Origin: Domibacillus epiphyticus | GTDB lineage: Bacteria > Bacillota > Bacilli > Bacillales > Domibacillaceae | Direction of reading: 5' to 3' | Assembly: GCF_001975785.1 (NCBI RefSeq) | Contig: NZ_MSFI01000025.1 | Span: forward strand, 1-64,000 | Length of the DNA stretch: 64,000 nt | Shown here: positions 7,536 through 20,337 of the stretch, in pieces | How positions within the stretch are numbered: position 1 is the first letter of the stretch | How the letters are laid out: each line of letters starts with the position of its first letter | Translations under genes and position numbers: made by a program | Notes under the pieces: generated by a model | The model's database searches: none | The model's input: the letters and a program-made list of their open reading frames with translations, nothing else | Told to the model about the DNA's origin: nothing

Positions 7536-9419
7536 CTAGATGCTTTCAAACAATAGTTTTTTCAATATTGGTATTAAAACGGCCGGAAGCTCTGAGACAT
7601 CCGGAGCCATAATCGACCCCATCCCGTAAATGGTTCTCATTGTTTCCTGCCGGGATTCATTAAGTGCTTCGTCACCGATAAATAAATTAAAAACGGTCAT
7701 GCCTTTTTTCCTTGCAAGCAAAACAGCCTCATGAGTATCGAGCACCCCATTCTTATCGTACTCGGCAGCGGATGGCTCCCCGTCCGAAAATACAATTAAG
7801 AATTTCCTCTGTTCACTTCGCACCGCCATCTTTTCGATGGCAATACGTAATGCAAAACCATCGCGGTTATCTTCTTCCGGACGAAGCTGCATGATTGATG
7901 GTCCCGATTCAGCCTGATGCGACCGATCAAACGAAACAACCGTTAGAAAATGATTTGGCTTCATATTAGCTGAAAGTGATGCTGTATCCTCCCAAAATCC
8001 TGTAATTTCATGCGGAACCCGCAATGTTTTCAAAGTCTCATGAAACAAGACTGCACTTTTTTTCACATCGTCCATTTTGTCATACATCGAAGCGGAACAA
8101 TCGATTAATAAGAAAAACACAGCGTCAATTTCGCGTGATGGTTCTTGTTTTTTGAAAAAGAGACGTGGATTGTCATCTGTATAAAAGCGGGTCAGCTTGC
8201 GGCCTAAACGGCCCGTTAATAAATCGGTGCGGGGGCTCGTTTTTTTCTTTTCGATCGATTTTTCAATCATCCGCTTTAGTTTACGTACGACCGGTGCTGT
8301 TTCATTTTTTAAAACCCGATACTGCTCCCTCTCTTCATCCGAAGCAGAAACAGGAGAATCGAACAAAGCCTTTGCTCCTTTATTTTCTTTCCCATATACG
8401 GTGTTATCCGGCTGTTCTTCGGAATCACGCCTTTCAGCCAGAAGCCGATTATATTGTTCGCGGGATGCTTTTTTTGATCTGCCCTGGACAGACGCAAGCG
8501 CGGCATCGCCTTCGTCTCCTTCACGTGCCGTGTTGCCCATCATCGGGGTTTTCGCCCCTCTGTCTAAATCAAACTGCATAAATGTGCCCCGTGTTTCTTC
8601 GGATTCACGATGCCACGTTGAAAACTGCTCATTGAATTGCTCATTGTCTTCTTCTTCCTGCGTGTCATCGTTTTGAAGAGGATCCTGTCTTTTTCCGGGA
8701 TCGATAACGGTTTCTGGTTCATCTTTACTATATTTCGGCAAATGACTATATTCATTGACCATAGCCCGCAGATCCAAATCATCCATCACATCAGAAATAT
8801 CGGTGACAGCCCGTACAACATCCGCAGTGGTACGGGCATCGAAAAGAGAGCGGGCTGTTCGATCAATAAACGGGACAGCGGCGTCAATTAACGGGTTGAT
8901 TGACCGCCATTCAAATGGTGCATCCGCCTGCCAAAGCAAGTACAGTGCATTGTATACTGCGTCTGAATAAAAGCCTTTTGCTATGTTAACAGTCAGCTGA
9001 ACCTCATGGTACCGTTTTAAGACCTGTTTTCTTGTCTCAAAAGCCCGTCTCATTCCAGGCCGTTCTTGAGCACAAAGCGTTTCAATTCGGACATCTTCAG
9101 CCAGTGCAAGCAATTGCCGGGCAAATGAACTCTTCGCCCGCCTCTCAAATTGCTGCACTGCCTGCAAATCCGTGAACACTTTCGTTCCAAGGGCACGCAA
9201 ATACACGTCGGATTTCATACCGTCTTTTTCTTCTTGTTCGGTGCGATGATGCCAGAAATGACTCACGTATAAAACAGCAGGTTCAGTCTGTAAATACGCA
9301 AGCGGTCCGTATTCCACCTTTAAATCTGGATCACCAGAGAGCGCCGCCGCTAGATCCGATAGTTCCATCCAGAAAGCTGAATTTACTGTTTCATCGTTAA
9401 ATTGAATGAAGCGTTCCAC
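7536..9419 (-). CDS. yojO: VWA-domain protein YojO (CobT/NorD-like)
   Basis: About 627 aa with a C-terminal von Willebrand factor A domain. The MIDAS motif DCSASM lies in 'FFLLIDCSASMYDKM', and 'VFSDGEPSAAEYDKNG' follows further on. The long, charged, low-complexity middle is typical of the NorD/CobT-like proteins that work with a MoxR-type AAA ATPase as a metal-insertion or complex-remodelling machine. The ATPase is encoded immediately upstream. The GTG at 9419 lies one base after the yojN stop; an ATG at 9446 inside yojN is the alternative. The client protein is unknown; no nitric oxide reductase is in the window. Confidence 0.85.
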   Translation of the reverse strand: MERFIQFNDETVNSAFWMELSDLAAALSGDPDLKVEYGPLAYLQTEPAVLYVSHFWHHRTEQEEKDGMKSDVYLRALGTKVFTDLQAVQQFERRAKSSFARQLLALAEDVRIETLCAQERPGMRRAFETRKQVLKRYHEVQLTVNIAKGFYSDAVYNALYLLWQADAPFEWRSINPLIDAAVPFIDRTARSLFDARTTADVVRAVTDISDVMDDLDLRAMVNEYSHLPKYSKDEPETVIDPGKRQDPLQNDDTQEEEDNEQFNEQFSTWHRESEETRGTFMQFDLDRGAKTPMMGNTAREGDEGDAALASVQGRSKKASREQYNRLLAERRDSEEQPDNTVYGKENKGAKALFDSPVSASDEEREQYRVLKNETAPVVRKLKRMIEKSIEKKKTSPRTDLLTGRLGRKLTRFYTDDNPRLFFKKQEPSREIDAVFFLLIDCSASMYDKMDDVKKSAVLFHETLKTLRVPHEITGFWEDTASLSANMKPNHFLTVVSFDRSHQAESGPSIMQLRPEEDNRDGFALRIAIEKMAVRSEQRKFLIVFSDGEPSAAEYDKNGVLDTHEAVLLARKKGMTVFNLFIGDEALNESRQETMRTIYGMGSIMAPDVSELPAVLIPILKKLLFESI

Positions 9420-9420
9420 G

Positions 9421-10290
9421 TTATGCGAACCATGTTTCCGCAGCATTCATGACAGCTGCTTTTTCCCGATCATCATCAAGCTTACCGGCAATGGCCCTCT
9501 CAACAGCGCGTAATGGCGGAATGTATACAGCAAGATCACACGCATCAACGAGAGCGCGGATAGAAGACGCTTCCTCCGGCAGACGACCGCTCTCGACCAA
9601 AGCCGTTAAATCTGATGACAGCGAGACAAATAGTTGGATGAGTTTTTCATCCTTTAAAATAGACTCCTGTTTCAGAACACTGAGTAACACATCACCTGAA
9701 ATATAAGGAATATCAAATGTCACAAATCTATTTTTTAGCGCTTCATTGAGAGGAGCAGTACCCGCGTAGCCTTCATTAACCGCAGCGATGACACTGAATG
9801 TCGCCTTCGCTTTTACGACTTCCCCTGTAAAAGGGTTCGTAATCTGGCGGCGATAGTCAAGAACACCATTTAAAATCGGCAATGTTTCCGGTTTCGCCAT
9901 ATTTATTTCATCTATATAAAGAAGATGACCGTTTTTCATCGCTTTTATGACCGGTCCCTCAACAAAATCAATGCGGCTCTTTCCATCCACCTCGATGATT
10001 GTTTTAAATCCAAGCATCGCTTCCGCATCGAGGTCTACAGAGCAGTTCACGCTGTGGACTGGCTGCCCAAAGTGGGATGCCAGCGATTCTGATAGTTTCG
10101 TTTTTCCAGAACCGGTCGGCCCTTTTAATAATATATTTTTACCAAGGGCTAATGAAATAACTGTATCGATCAAAAGGGCTTCGCTTTGCGCCACATATGG
10201 ATTGACTTCTTCTGTCTTGTTTTGCTGAAACAACAGTTTCCGTTCTTTAATTATTTGGTCAATTTTGTCTGGAAGTGTTGAAATATACAC
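9421..10290 (-). CDS. yojN: MoxR-type AAA ATPase YojN
   Basis: 289-aa AAA+ ATPase of the MoxR/NorQ/CbbQ group. Walker A is [12 protein letters not shown] (around residue 58), Walker B is '[13 protein letters not shown]', and sensor 1 is '[13 protein letters not shown]'. It is paired with the VWA protein YojO directly downstream, a standard ATPase-VWA chaperone pair. The start is GTG at 10290 behind AAAGGACG. The operon order is yojN-yojO-brnQ, all with minimal spacing. Confidence 0.9.
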   Translation of the reverse strand: MYISTLPDKIDQIIKERKLLFQQNKTEEVNPYVAQSEALLIDTVISLALGKNILLKGPTGSGKTKLSESLASHFGQPVHSVNCSVDLDAEAMLGFKTIIEVDGKSRIDFVEGPVIKAMKNGHLLYIDEINMAKPETLPILNGVLDYRRQITNPFTGEVVKAKATFSVIAAVNEGYAGTAPLNEALKNRFVTFDIPYISGDVLLSVLKQESILKDEKLIQLFVSLSSDLTALVESGRLPEEASSIRALVDACDLAVYIPPLRAVERAIAGKLDDDREKAAVMNAAETWFA

Positions 10291-10353
10291 AAAATTCGTC
10301 CTTTCAAATTCTATTCACGAGTTACATCATACACCTGCAGCAGCATAAAAAGC

Positions 10354-10384
10354 AAAAAAGCCGTCTATAAAAGCCGGCTTTTTT
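10354..10384. terminator. Terminator after the rok-like gene
   Basis: AAAAAAGCCG (10354-10363) pairs with CGGCTTTTTT (10375-10384), with A and T runs on both sides. It would end minus-strand transcription from the Rok-like gene before yojN. Confidence 0.8.
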
Positions 10385-10387
10385 TGC

Positions 10388-10798
10388 TCACATACCATAT
10401 TCGTAAATATATAACCCGCGGCCTAGTTTACGGACGCGTTCATTTTCTCGTTCAAGACCATTCATAAAGGTTGTCATATTTGCGATTTTTTTACCCGTCC
10501 GCTCTTCTACAAAGCGTTGCAGCTCCACTCCGCGAATCGGGGTATTTTGCTCTTTTAATACGCCTACAGCCGTTTCGCGCAGTTCCACTAAGCTCTCACT
10601 CCGTCTTCCCCGTCGTGCTTTTGGAGGAGGACCAATCGTTGTTATAGATGCAACGGATATCTCCTGTGAAGCACCATCAAGCTCCTGTAAACGGGCAAAT
10701 ATTTTGTCCCGCTCTTTTTTAAATTCCTGTATGACACGAATTTCCGCGTCTGCAAGCTGATCTAATCTAATTTTTAACGCAATTCGTTCATCAAACAT
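10388..10798 (-). CDS. Rok-like nucleoid-associated xenogeneic silencer (short form)
   Basis: 136-aa protein that aligns by eye with B. subtilis Rok. The N-terminal coiled-coil oligomerisation segment 'MFDERIALKIRLDQLADAEIRVIQEFKKERDKIFARLQELD' matches the Rok N-terminus closely, and the C-terminal winged-helix keeps 'NMTTFMNGLE', the minor-groove-reading part of Rok. Rok (191 aa) binds AT-rich DNA and represses competence and acquired genes. This protein has only a short basic linker (KARRGRR) between the domains, so its size is near that of the plasmid-type sRok. The start is ATG at 10798 behind AGGGGGAA. AT-rich DNA lies next to it. Confidence 0.8.
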   Translation of the reverse strand: MFDERIALKIRLDQLADAEIRVIQEFKKERDKIFARLQELDGASQEISVASITTIGPPPKARRGRRSESLVELRETAVGVLKEQNTPIRGVELQRFVEERTGKKIANMTTFMNGLERENERVRKLGRGLYIYEYGM

Positions 10799-10838
10799 GT
10801 TATTTTCCCCCTGCCAATTAATCATCTATTTAATTTAT

Positions 10839-11045
10839 TCAATTAATATCTTGGAAGTAGTCTTTATAAAAACCTGAAACATGGCCTTTATTGTCTACAA
10901 CAAAATAAAATTCCTCCGTTTCATTTTTCACATCATACAGACTGCCCTCTGTTAAAACATTCTCAACCATATACTTTTCAGCATTTGTATGAATGCATTT
11001 TACTTTCTTAATAGTTTCTTTTTCCTTCCATTTTGTATGAATCAT
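10839..11045 (-). CDS. Small conserved protein, possibly DUF6501 family
   Basis: 68 aa, ATG after AAAGGAGCGATCAAG. Sequence such as 'VKNETEEFYFVVDNKGHVSGFYKDYF' suggests a compact beta-rich cytosolic protein; I believe it resembles the DUF6501 family of Bacillaceae but cannot confirm this. No function known. Same strand as the Rok-like gene, 41 bp apart, so co-transcription is possible. Confidence 0.65.
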   Translation of the reverse strand: MIHTKWKEKETIKKVKCIHTNAEKYMVENVLTEGSLYDVKNETEEFYFVVDNKGHVSGFYKDYFQDIN

Positions 11046-11647
11046 CTTGATCGCTCCTTTATTATGTCATTAATCGCTTTATTTAATTGGATGCATATAT
11101 GGGTCGGATATTTTTATACCTTGAAAGAACCAGCAGCTGCAATACATCGGAATGCATGTAAAACAAAGTCGCTATTTCAATCATGTGTATATGATAATAA
11201 CGAAGTACCAATAAGTATCATTTCCCATTGCTGAGAGCAAGAAATTCAAAAAAATTATATTGGCGCGTCAAATAACAGTGCAAGTTGCTTTATCTATTAT
11301 TTACCATAAAATAGTATTCCTGTCACGATTATGTATACATTGTCCCTTCTGCGTATCAAAAAGACGAGAACCTGACAACGTAAAACGATCAGTTAAGTCT
11401 TGTTCTTCCGTAAAATTTCTCCGACTTAATATGTTGTCCCTCTTATAAATATACAACATAATGTGACCTTTTTTAATGGTTTTATTACTAATTTTTTTAA
11501 AAAAATAATAAAAAATGGTAAAATTATAACATTTTTATTTATTTATCCCCTATTGTTTGCAATTTATGAGATCCCTAGTATAATAATCAGAAAATAGAGA
11601 TTATTATAATCTTTATTTTAACACCACATTACAAGGAGGTCATAAAC
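11046..11647. other. AT-rich intergenic region
   Basis: About 600 bp without a supportable gene. The right two thirds are strongly AT-rich (for example 11456-11560). The only elements seen are the promoter of the sda-like gene (11557-11584) and its ribosome-binding site. It could be a target of the adjacent Rok-like protein, which is inference only. Confidence 0.5.
11557..11584 (+). promoter_or_regulatory. Putative promoter of the sda-like gene
   Basis: TTGCAA (11557-11562), a 16-bp spacer and a perfect TATAAT (11579-11584) lie 63 bp upstream of the start codon. Confidence 0.55.
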
Positions 11648-11782
11648 ATGAAGATTATGAGCAATGAGATGCTGGTGGCTGCTTATCGGGACGCATTGAA
11701 TAATGGTGACGACAAAACTTGGATTGAAACACTAAGGTCTGAAGTAAAGAAACGTGGATTATCCCCTAAAAATGAAAAATAA
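11648..11782 (+). CDS. sda: Sda-like sporulation histidine kinase inhibitor
   Basis: A 44-aa ORF (MKIMSNEMLVAAYRDALN..., ending GLSPKNEK) preceded by an excellent AAGGAGG and followed by a strong terminator. It has the pattern of Sda, the 46-aa helical-hairpin protein that binds the sporulation kinase KinA and blocks phosphorelay entry during replication stress: 'LSDELLIESYFKA' in B. subtilis against 'MSNEMLVAAYRDA' here, then a second helix with 'IETLRSEVKKRGL' against 'IELIENEIKRRSL'. I saw no clear DnaA-box cluster upstream, only a partial TTATCCCCT. A paralogue of the main sda is possible. Confidence 0.75.
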   Translation: MKIMSNEMLVAAYRDALNNGDDKTWIETLRSEVKKRGLSPKNEK

Positions 11783-11787
11783 GAAGA

Positions 11788-11819
11788 AATCCCGCAGCGA
11801 TGATGCTGCGGGATTTTTT
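11788..11819. terminator. Terminator between sda-like gene and odhB
   Basis: CCCGCAGC (11791-11798) and GCTGCGGG (11805-11812) form a GC-rich stem followed by TTTTTT on the plus strand. It also sits right behind the odhB stop. Confidence 0.88.
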
Positions 11820-11823
11820 GTCT

Positions 11824-13056
11824 TTATCCTTCAAGAAGAAGATCTTCAGGATTTTCAATAAGCTCTTTTACCATTTTCAAGAAGCCAACTGCTTCTTTTC
11901 CGTCAATAATCCGGTGGTCATATGATAGGGCCACATACATCATTGGGCGGATTTCAATTGAATCTCCAACGGCAACCGGACGTTTTTGAATCGTATGCAT
12001 TCCGAGAATACCAACCTGTGAACCATTCAAAATTGGAGTTGATAAAAGTGAGCCAAATACACCGCCGTTTGTTATTGTAAATGAACCGCCTTGCAGGTCA
12101 GCAAGTGCTAGTTTATTATCCCGGGCTTTCAATGCCATCTCCATAATAGAGCCTTCAATTTCAGCGAAATTTTTACTGTCACAGTTGCGTACAACTGGTA
12201 CAACAAGGCCGTCATCCGTTGAAACCGCAACACCGATATCATAGAATTTTTTCAAGATGATTTCATCGCCATCAATTTCAGCGTTCACATACGGATATTT
12301 TTTTAATGCTGCCACTACAGCTTTTGTGAAGAAGGACATAAAACCAAGCCGTACATCATGATCATCAAAGAATTTATCTTTTTTCCGCTTACGAAGATCC
12401 ATGATATTGGTCATATCAATTTCGTTAAATGTTGTCAGCATCGCTGCTGTTTGCTGTACTTCAACAAGTCGTTTCGCAATCGTTTGACGGCGGCGGCTCA
12501 TGCGCTCGCGCTCTGTCGGTTTCCCATCATCCTGTTTTTTGACAGGAGCGGCTGCTGCAGGTGCTTTTGTGACAGCTGGCTGTTTCGGCGCATTTTCATG
12601 TGTTTCAACATCCTGTACACGTACTCGGCCTAATGGATCAACCGTTTTTACAGCTGTTAAATCAATGCCTTTTTCGCGCGCTAGTTTGCGAGCAGCGGGA
12701 GAAGCGATTGTCCGGTTGTTCTGATCTTCTTTCACTGGTTCTGGCTGAACATCTTTTCCTTCAGCTTTTGGTGCTGGTGCAGAAGCTTCTGAAACTGGTG
12801 CAGATGGCGCAGAACCTGCTGCTCCAGCTTGCACAACCGCAATCACCTGGCCAACTTCTACTGTATCGCCTTCGGCAGCCTGCAATTCAGTAATGGTTCC
12901 TGCTTCTTCAGAAATAACTTCCACGTTTACTTTATCCGTTTCAAGTTCAACGATATACTCGCCTTTTTCAACGTAATCACCTGGTTTTTTCAACCATTGT
13001 GCAATCGTACCTTCTGTAATCGATTCTGCAAGTTCAGGAACTCTAATTTCAGCCAC
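11824..13056 (-). CDS. odhB: Dihydrolipoyllysine-residue succinyltransferase (E2 of 2-oxoglutarate dehydrogenase)
   Basis: 410-aa E2 component that transfers the succinyl group to CoA. Domains in order: lipoyl domain (about 1-78) with the lipoylated Lys in '[10 protein letters not shown]'; an Ala/Pro/Lys-rich linker; the peripheral-subunit-binding domain '[20 protein letters not shown]'; and the catalytic domain ending in '[16 protein letters not shown]', with the active-site His and Asp. The GTG start at 13056 has AAGGAGG in front. It lies 97 bp downstream of odhA, with which it forms the classical odhAB operon. The E3 subunit is encoded elsewhere. Confidence 0.97.
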   Translation of the reverse strand: MAEIRVPELAESITEGTIAQWLKKPGDYVEKGEYIVELETDKVNVEVISEEAGTITELQAAEGDTVEVGQVIAVVQAGAAGSAPSAPVSEASAPAPKAEGKDVQPEPVKEDQNNRTIASPAARKLAREKGIDLTAVKTVDPLGRVRVQDVETHENAPKQPAVTKAPAAAAPVKKQDDGKPTERERMSRRRQTIAKRLVEVQQTAAMLTTFNEIDMTNIMDLRKRKKDKFFDDHDVRLGFMSFFTKAVVAALKKYPYVNAEIDGDEIILKKFYDIGVAVSTDDGLVVPVVRNCDSKNFAEIEGSIMEMALKARDNKLALADLQGGSFTITNGGVFGSLLSTPILNGSQVGILGMHTIQKRPVAVGDSIEIRPMMYVALSYDHRIIDGKEAVGFLKMVKELIENPEDLLLEG

Positions 13057-13152
13057 TTTTAAAATCCTCCTTGTAAACATTCATTGTTGTTGATCGATCA
13101 TTATGTAGTCATTGCAGCCGGCGAAAACCGGCCGCAGCTTAAATTGTTACTG

Positions 13153-15966
<2,814 letters not shown>

Positions 15967-16054
15967 TGTGAAAAACCTCCAACTGTTTCGCCCATTTGAT
16001 TTTCTTGTTCGTTGTTTTTATACGTGCGCCGTAAAAAATATGTACAGATAAAAC

Positions 16055-16068
16055 ATAAAACGCTTACA
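16055..16068 (-). promoter_or_regulatory. cre-like CcpA site upstream of odhA
   Basis: The minus strand reads TGTAAGCGTTTTAT, which fits the catabolite-responsive element consensus TGWAANCGNTNWCA at 12 of 14 positions. It lies about 90 bp upstream of odhA, where carbon-catabolite control of a TCA-cycle gene would be plausible. Inferred. Confidence 0.4.
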
Positions 16069-16691
16069 CAACCAGTTTAACACTGCAAAGCGTTATAAGA
16101 AAGAAAAAGGCTTATTTTCTTAATAAATACATCCAGCAATCTGGAACTGCCTTTTTCAAGTACCATATTACTACTGTTCCATATAAAAACCAATGCTTTT
16201 TTGAAAATTTCTTTAATAAATTTTCAGTTTTTTTTAATTAGCTTAAAAACGCGCAATTATGCGATTTTTCCTTGTCAAAAAGATGAAAATTCCGTTATAG
16301 AACCAGCAGTTTTCATTAGTAAAGTGTTATCATTACAATTCCTTTTTCGATTCAAAATAAAACTCCTCTTCGACACCCCTTCTCATTATATTTACATGGA
16401 GTGGCGGCGTATTTAATATATTATGTATAACACGAAAACACCCAATTCAAACGAAATGATCTGGGTGTTGTTATAAATACAGGAATTATGGCGGATTGAA
16501 AAAATAATTCATGCACCACTAAAGTAAATAGGCCTATATCGGATACAGGCAATAGTATTCAAATATATCTAATCATAAGCCCCCGTTTTTGTAGATGTAT
16601 CCTCATCTGAAAAGAAATGTATATTTTATACATGGATGGATATACTGTTATTGTTCAATCTCAATCCTCTCCAGTGTACTTGTCATTTTTT

Positions 16692-16714
16692 AGCCAGGGC
16701 AGCCTGGCTTTTTT
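16692..16714 (+). terminator. Orphan terminator
   Basis: AGCCAGG (16692-16698) pairs with CCTGGCT (16703-16709), followed by a T run. No gene precedes it on the plus strand within the window's intergenic stretch. Confidence 0.65.
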
Positions 16715-16888
16715 TATTTTATTCCTCATACCTTCTACAGCCGCTTCCAGTGTTTTTCATTGATTTCGACAACAGCTATTCTCCCTACTCAAAATTCGTT
16801 ATCTAATTTAAAGCCTATAACCGCTCTCCTCTTAAATAATAAAACTCTAAGATGCTTTTTTTGATAAACTTATATTGGAGGGATGATG

Positions 16889-17686
16889 ATGGAGATTATT
16901 TCATATAATCATGTGCATTTTGTACGGGAAAACCGAGTAATTTTAGATGACATGAATTGGACAGTAAAAAAAGGAGAACACTGGGCGGTGCTCGGGCTGA
17001 ATGGATCCGGCAAATCGACAATGCTAAATATGATGGGCGGATATGAATTTCCGACGAGAGGTACAATTCATGTATTTGGCCATCAATATGGGAAATACAA
17101 TTGGGAATACATAAAAAAGCGGCTCGGTTTTGTCGGAAACACATTAAATCGTTTTTTATCGACCTTGAATCAGGAAAGTGCGCATGAAATTATCGTAAGC
17201 GGCAAGTTTAATTCGATCGGCATTTATGAGGAGACAACTGAAGAGGACTGGGAAAAGGCCAAACATCTGCTTAAAGAATTTCGTCTTTCTTATTTAGCAG
17301 GTCATCCATATCGTTATTTATCCCAGGGAGAGCAGCGCCGTGTTTTAATTGCGCGAGCGTTTATGGCTCAGCCAGATATAATGATTCTAGATGAACCGTG
17401 TTCCGGTTTAGATGTTCGAGCAAGGGAGCAGCTTCTAGAAGCATTGCAGCGGAAGGCGGTAAAAACCGATACAGCCTTATTATACGTGACACATCACATT
17501 GAAGAAATTATTCCAGCCATTACACATGTGGCGGTTATTTCTGAAGGAAAAATGATTGCGGCCGGTCTAAAAAAAGAGGTTCTGACAAATAAAGTATTAA
17601 GTAATGCATTTGCATTACCGGTGGAAATCGAATGGCGCGATGAACGGAGCTGGCTGCAAGTCGTAAAAAAAGTTCACGATTCTTAA
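16889..17686 (+). CDS. ylmA: ABC transporter ATP-binding protein YlmA
   Basis: 265-aa single ABC ATPase. Walker A is GLNGSGKST (residues 36-44 from this start), the signature is 'LSQGEQRRVLIARA', Walker B is 'DIMILDEPCSGLD', and the switch His is in 'YVTHHIEEI'. No permease or binding-protein gene is adjacent, as for B. subtilis ylmA, so it may not be part of a classical importer. Three ATG codons follow GGAGGG; the third gives the best spacing. Monocistronic with a terminator behind it. Confidence 0.88.
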   Translation: MEIISYNHVHFVRENRVILDDMNWTVKKGEHWAVLGLNGSGKSTMLNMMGGYEFPTRGTIHVFGHQYGKYNWEYIKKRLGFVGNTLNRFLSTLNQESAHEIIVSGKFNSIGIYEETTEEDWEKAKHLLKEFRLSYLAGHPYRYLSQGEQRRVLIARAFMAQPDIMILDEPCSGLDVRAREQLLEALQRKAVKTDTALLYVTHHIEEIIPAITHVAVISEGKMIAAGLKKEVLTNKVLSNAFALPVEIEWRDERSWLQVVKKVHDS

Positions 17687-17700
17687 TTAAAAGCGCTTAT

Positions 17701-17740
17701 AAATAAGCTGCCCGGACCATTTTCCGGACAGCTTATTTTT
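17701..17740. terminator. Bidirectional terminator between ylmA and the trp operon
   Basis: An AATAAGCTG.CCGGA arm pairs with TCCGGACAGCTTATT around a short loop, flanked by A and T runs. It closes both ylmA (+) and trpA (-). Confidence 0.85.
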
Positions 17741-18521
17741 ACTTTACGCCGACTTTACCCGGCACCAGTTCTTTAATTTCATGGCCTCGACCTTCGTGAA
17801 GAAGCGAGACAATTTTACTGCCGACGATCACGCCGTCACATGAAGCGCCCAGTGTCTCAGCCTGTTCCTTAGATGAAACACCAAAACCTGCAAGCACCGG
17901 CACAGGGCTTTTTGTTTTAATACGGGCTAGATGATCGGACAAATCACCTGCAAATCCGGTACGAGCACCTGTAATCCCGTTTACCGTAACCGCATAAATA
18001 AAGCCTTCAGCTCCGTTGACTGTTTCTTCAATTCGTTCATCTGAGCTTGTAAGTGTAACAAAGCGAATGAGCGCGATTTCGTGTTTTGAAAGAGGTTCTT
18101 TAAATTCAGCTTCTTCTTCCATCGGTACATCTGGAATGATGACACCAGAAACACCGGCTTCTGCACATTTATCAGCAAACGTTTGTGCACCCAGTTTAAA
18201 CACCGGGTTTGCATAAGTCATGATCACAACTGGAATGGAAATGTCATTTTTAAACGACGCAAGTTCCTCGAGCACCGATGTTAACGTTACTTTTTCCGCA
18301 AGCGCCCTCTTCCCTGCTTCTTGGATAACTGGACCGTCTGCAACCGGATCCGAAAAAGGAATACCAAGCTCAACGACCGTTACGCCTGCGTCTTCCAATA
18401 ATAGTATCATTTCTTTTAACTTATGAAGTCCGCCATCGCCTGCCATAATATAAGCTGTAAATATTTTTTTTCCTTCTTCTTTTACACGCGCAAAAGATGC
18501 ATTCATTTTATGTTTCGTCAT
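17739..18521 (-). CDS. trpA: Tryptophan synthase alpha subunit
   Basis: 260-aa TIM-barrel subunit that cleaves indole-3-glycerol phosphate to indole and glyceraldehyde 3-phosphate. Catalytic Glu and Asp lie in '[20 protein letters not shown]'; the phosphate-binding 'GFGVSSKEQ' is present. The start overlaps the trpB stop (ATGA), which indicates translational coupling. Last gene of the trp operon. Confidence 0.97.
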   Translation of the reverse strand: MTKHKMNASFARVKEEGKKIFTAYIMAGDGGLHKLKEMILLLEDAGVTVVELGIPFSDPVADGPVIQEAGKRALAEKVTLTSVLEELASFKNDISIPVVIMTYANPVFKLGAQTFADKCAEAGVSGVIIPDVPMEEEAEFKEPLSKHEIALIRFVTLTSSDERIEETVNGAEGFIYAVTVNGITGARTGFAGDLSDHLARIKTKSPVPVLAGFGVSSKEQAETLGASCDGVIVGSKIVSLLHEGRGHEIKELVPGKVGVK

Positions 18522-19726
18522 TTTTGACCCCCACTTTCAAAACGCTCTTTAATTTGCGCGACATCTTTATCACCACGGCCAGACAGACAAACGGCAATAA
18601 TGTCATCTTCCTTCATTGTTTTTGCGAGCCTTACAGCATATGCGATCGCATGAGAACTTTCAAGCGCGGGAATAATGCCTTCTGTTTTTGTTAATATTTT
18701 AAAACCTTCAAGCGCTTCTTCATCCGAAATATGTTCATAAATGACACGACCTGAATCTTTTAAAAAGCTATGCTCCGGCCCAACACCAGGGTAGTCAAGG
18801 CCAGCTGAAATGGAATGCGCCTCTTGAATTTGTCCTGCATCATCCTGAAGCAAATACATTTTACTTCCGTGCAAAACACCAACACTGCCCATCGTCATCG
18901 ATGCCGCATGTTTGTCCGTATCGATTCCGCTTCCGGATGCTTCAACGCCATACATCTTCACTGACTCATCTTCAATAAACGGGTAAAACATGCCCATCGC
19001 GTTGCTGCCGCCGCCAATACAGGCAACAACCGCATCCGGGAGACGCCCTTCTTTTTCATGCAGCTGTCGTTTCGTTTCATTGCCAATAACCGCCTGAAAA
19101 TCACGGACAATTTGCGGGAATGGATGCGGTCCGAGTACTGATCCCATAATGTAATGGGTATCTTCAACGTTCGTCACCCAGTAGCGTAGCGCTTCGTTAA
19201 CCGCGTCTTTCAATGTGCCGCTGCCTTGAGATACACTTTCCACTCGTGCACCTAGGAGTTCCATGCGGAATACGTTCAATTCTTGACGTCGAATATCTTC
19301 TTCTCCCATGAAAATAACGCACTCAAGATTTAATAGCGCACAAACGGTTGCCGTTGCGACACCATGCTGGCCTGCTCCTGTTTCTGCCACGACTTTTTTC
19401 TTGCCCATGCGGACAGCGAGCAGCGCTTGTCCAATTGTATTGTTAATCTTATGAGCGCCGGTATGGTTTAAATCTTCTCTTTTTAAATAAATTTTGGCAC
19501 CACCAGCTGCTTTTGTTAGATTTTCTGCAAAGTAAAGCGGATTTTCACGGCCGACATAATCAGTCAAATACTTGTTTAATTCAGCGAGAAAGGAATCGTC
19601 CACCATTGCTTCTTTGTAAGCTGCTTCGAGTTCTTTGACGGCGCGCATTAGGGATTCTGGCACGTATCGCCCGCCATATTCACCGTAATGCCCTCTTTCA
19701 TCCGGTTGATTGTATACTTTACTCAA
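18518..19726 (-). CDS. trpB: Tryptophan synthase beta subunit
   Basis: 402-aa PLP enzyme condensing indole with serine. The PLP-binding lysine is in '[17 protein letters not shown]' and the phosphate loop is '[12 protein letters not shown]'. The start is the TTG at 19726, behind AAAGGAG inside the end of trpF (8-nt overlap). The preceding in-frame codons belong to trpF readthrough and are not homologous to TrpB. Confidence 0.97.
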   Translation of the reverse strand: MSKVYNQPDERGHYGEYGGRYVPESLMRAVKELEAAYKEAMVDDSFLAELNKYLTDYVGRENPLYFAENLTKAAGGAKIYLKREDLNHTGAHKINNTIGQALLAVRMGKKKVVAETGAGQHGVATATVCALLNLECVIFMGEEDIRRQELNVFRMELLGARVESVSQGSGTLKDAVNEALRYWVTNVEDTHYIMGSVLGPHPFPQIVRDFQAVIGNETKRQLHEKEGRLPDAVVACIGGGSNAMGMFYPFIEDESVKMYGVEASGSGIDTDKHAASMTMGSVGVLHGSKMYLLQDDAGQIQEAHSISAGLDYPGVGPEHSFLKDSGRVIYEHISDEEALEGFKILTKTEGIIPALESSHAIAYAVRLAKTMKEDDIIAVCLSGRGDKDVAQIKERFESGGQK

Positions 19727-20336
19727 AATTAACTGCTCCTTTCGCACGCTGTACAAATTGAAATACTTTCACTTCATCTTTTTTTCCGTCCGTTTCCACA
19801 CCGCTTGAAATATCAACAGCATAAGGCTGTATGGAACGGACGGCTTCTTCTATATTATCAGGGTTCAAACCGCCTGCCAAAATTAATCGATTTTTATCGA
19901 CATACGGATCCTCCAAAATCGACCAATCAAACGTCTTTCCGCTCCCGCCACGAAATTGTGCCGGCGGACTGTCAATTAACACGTAGTCGGCCGGATAACG
20001 GAACATTTCTTTGAATGTAATCCCTTCTTTTGAGGAAAAAGCTTTAATAACGGGGACTGGCATTTTTTTTGCAAATTCCGGGCTTTCGTCGCCGTGCAGC
20101 TGAACGTAATCAAGACCAGCTGTTTTTACAATTTCACGAATCACATCCGCCTCTTCATTTACAAAAACACCCACTTTTTTCACATTTGGTCCAACAGCTT
20201 CCGCGAGCTGGCGGGCAAATTCTGCAGGAATGCGACGGCTGCTTTCCGCAAATACAAATCCAATCATATCTGCCCCGGCTTCCCGCGCCCAGCTCGCTGC
20301 TTCAAATGAGGTAATGCCGCAAATTTTCACGTTCAT
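19719..20336 (-). CDS. trpF: Phosphoribosylanthranilate isomerase
   Basis: 205-aa TIM-barrel isomerase of tryptophan synthesis. It begins '[14 protein letters not shown]', with the catalytic Cys of 'KICGI', and has the typical '[12 protein letters not shown]' and 'LAGGLNPDN' motifs. It lies 1 bp after the trpC stop and overlaps trpB. Confidence 0.96.
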   Translation of the reverse strand: MNVKICGITSFEAASWAREAGADMIGFVFAESSRRIPAEFARQLAEAVGPNVKKVGVFVNEEADVIREIVKTAGLDYVQLHGDESPEFAKKMPVPVIKAFSSKEGITFKEMFRYPADYVLIDSPPAQFRGGSGKTFDWSILEDPYVDKNRLILAGGLNPDNIEEAVRSIQPYAVDISSGVETDGKKDEVKVFQFVQRAKGAVNFE

Positions 20337-20337
20337 G

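Larger units (their letters stand above)
15967..16888. other. Intergenic region upstream of odhA and ylmA
   Basis: About 900 bp without a convincing gene. It holds the odhA promoter region with a cre-like site (16055-16068), an 8-bp inverted repeat (16437-16444 with 16462-16469) of unclear use, and a plus-strand terminator (16692-16714) that has no recognised gene in front. This suggests an unannotated small RNA, a short peptide or a decayed gene. No tRNA or known riboswitch was seen. Confidence 0.5.

Noticed and set aside
8165-8676. Two overlapping plus-strand ORFs of 138 and 159 codons opposite yojO
   Set aside because: Shadows of the charged linker of yojO, without ribosome-binding sites.
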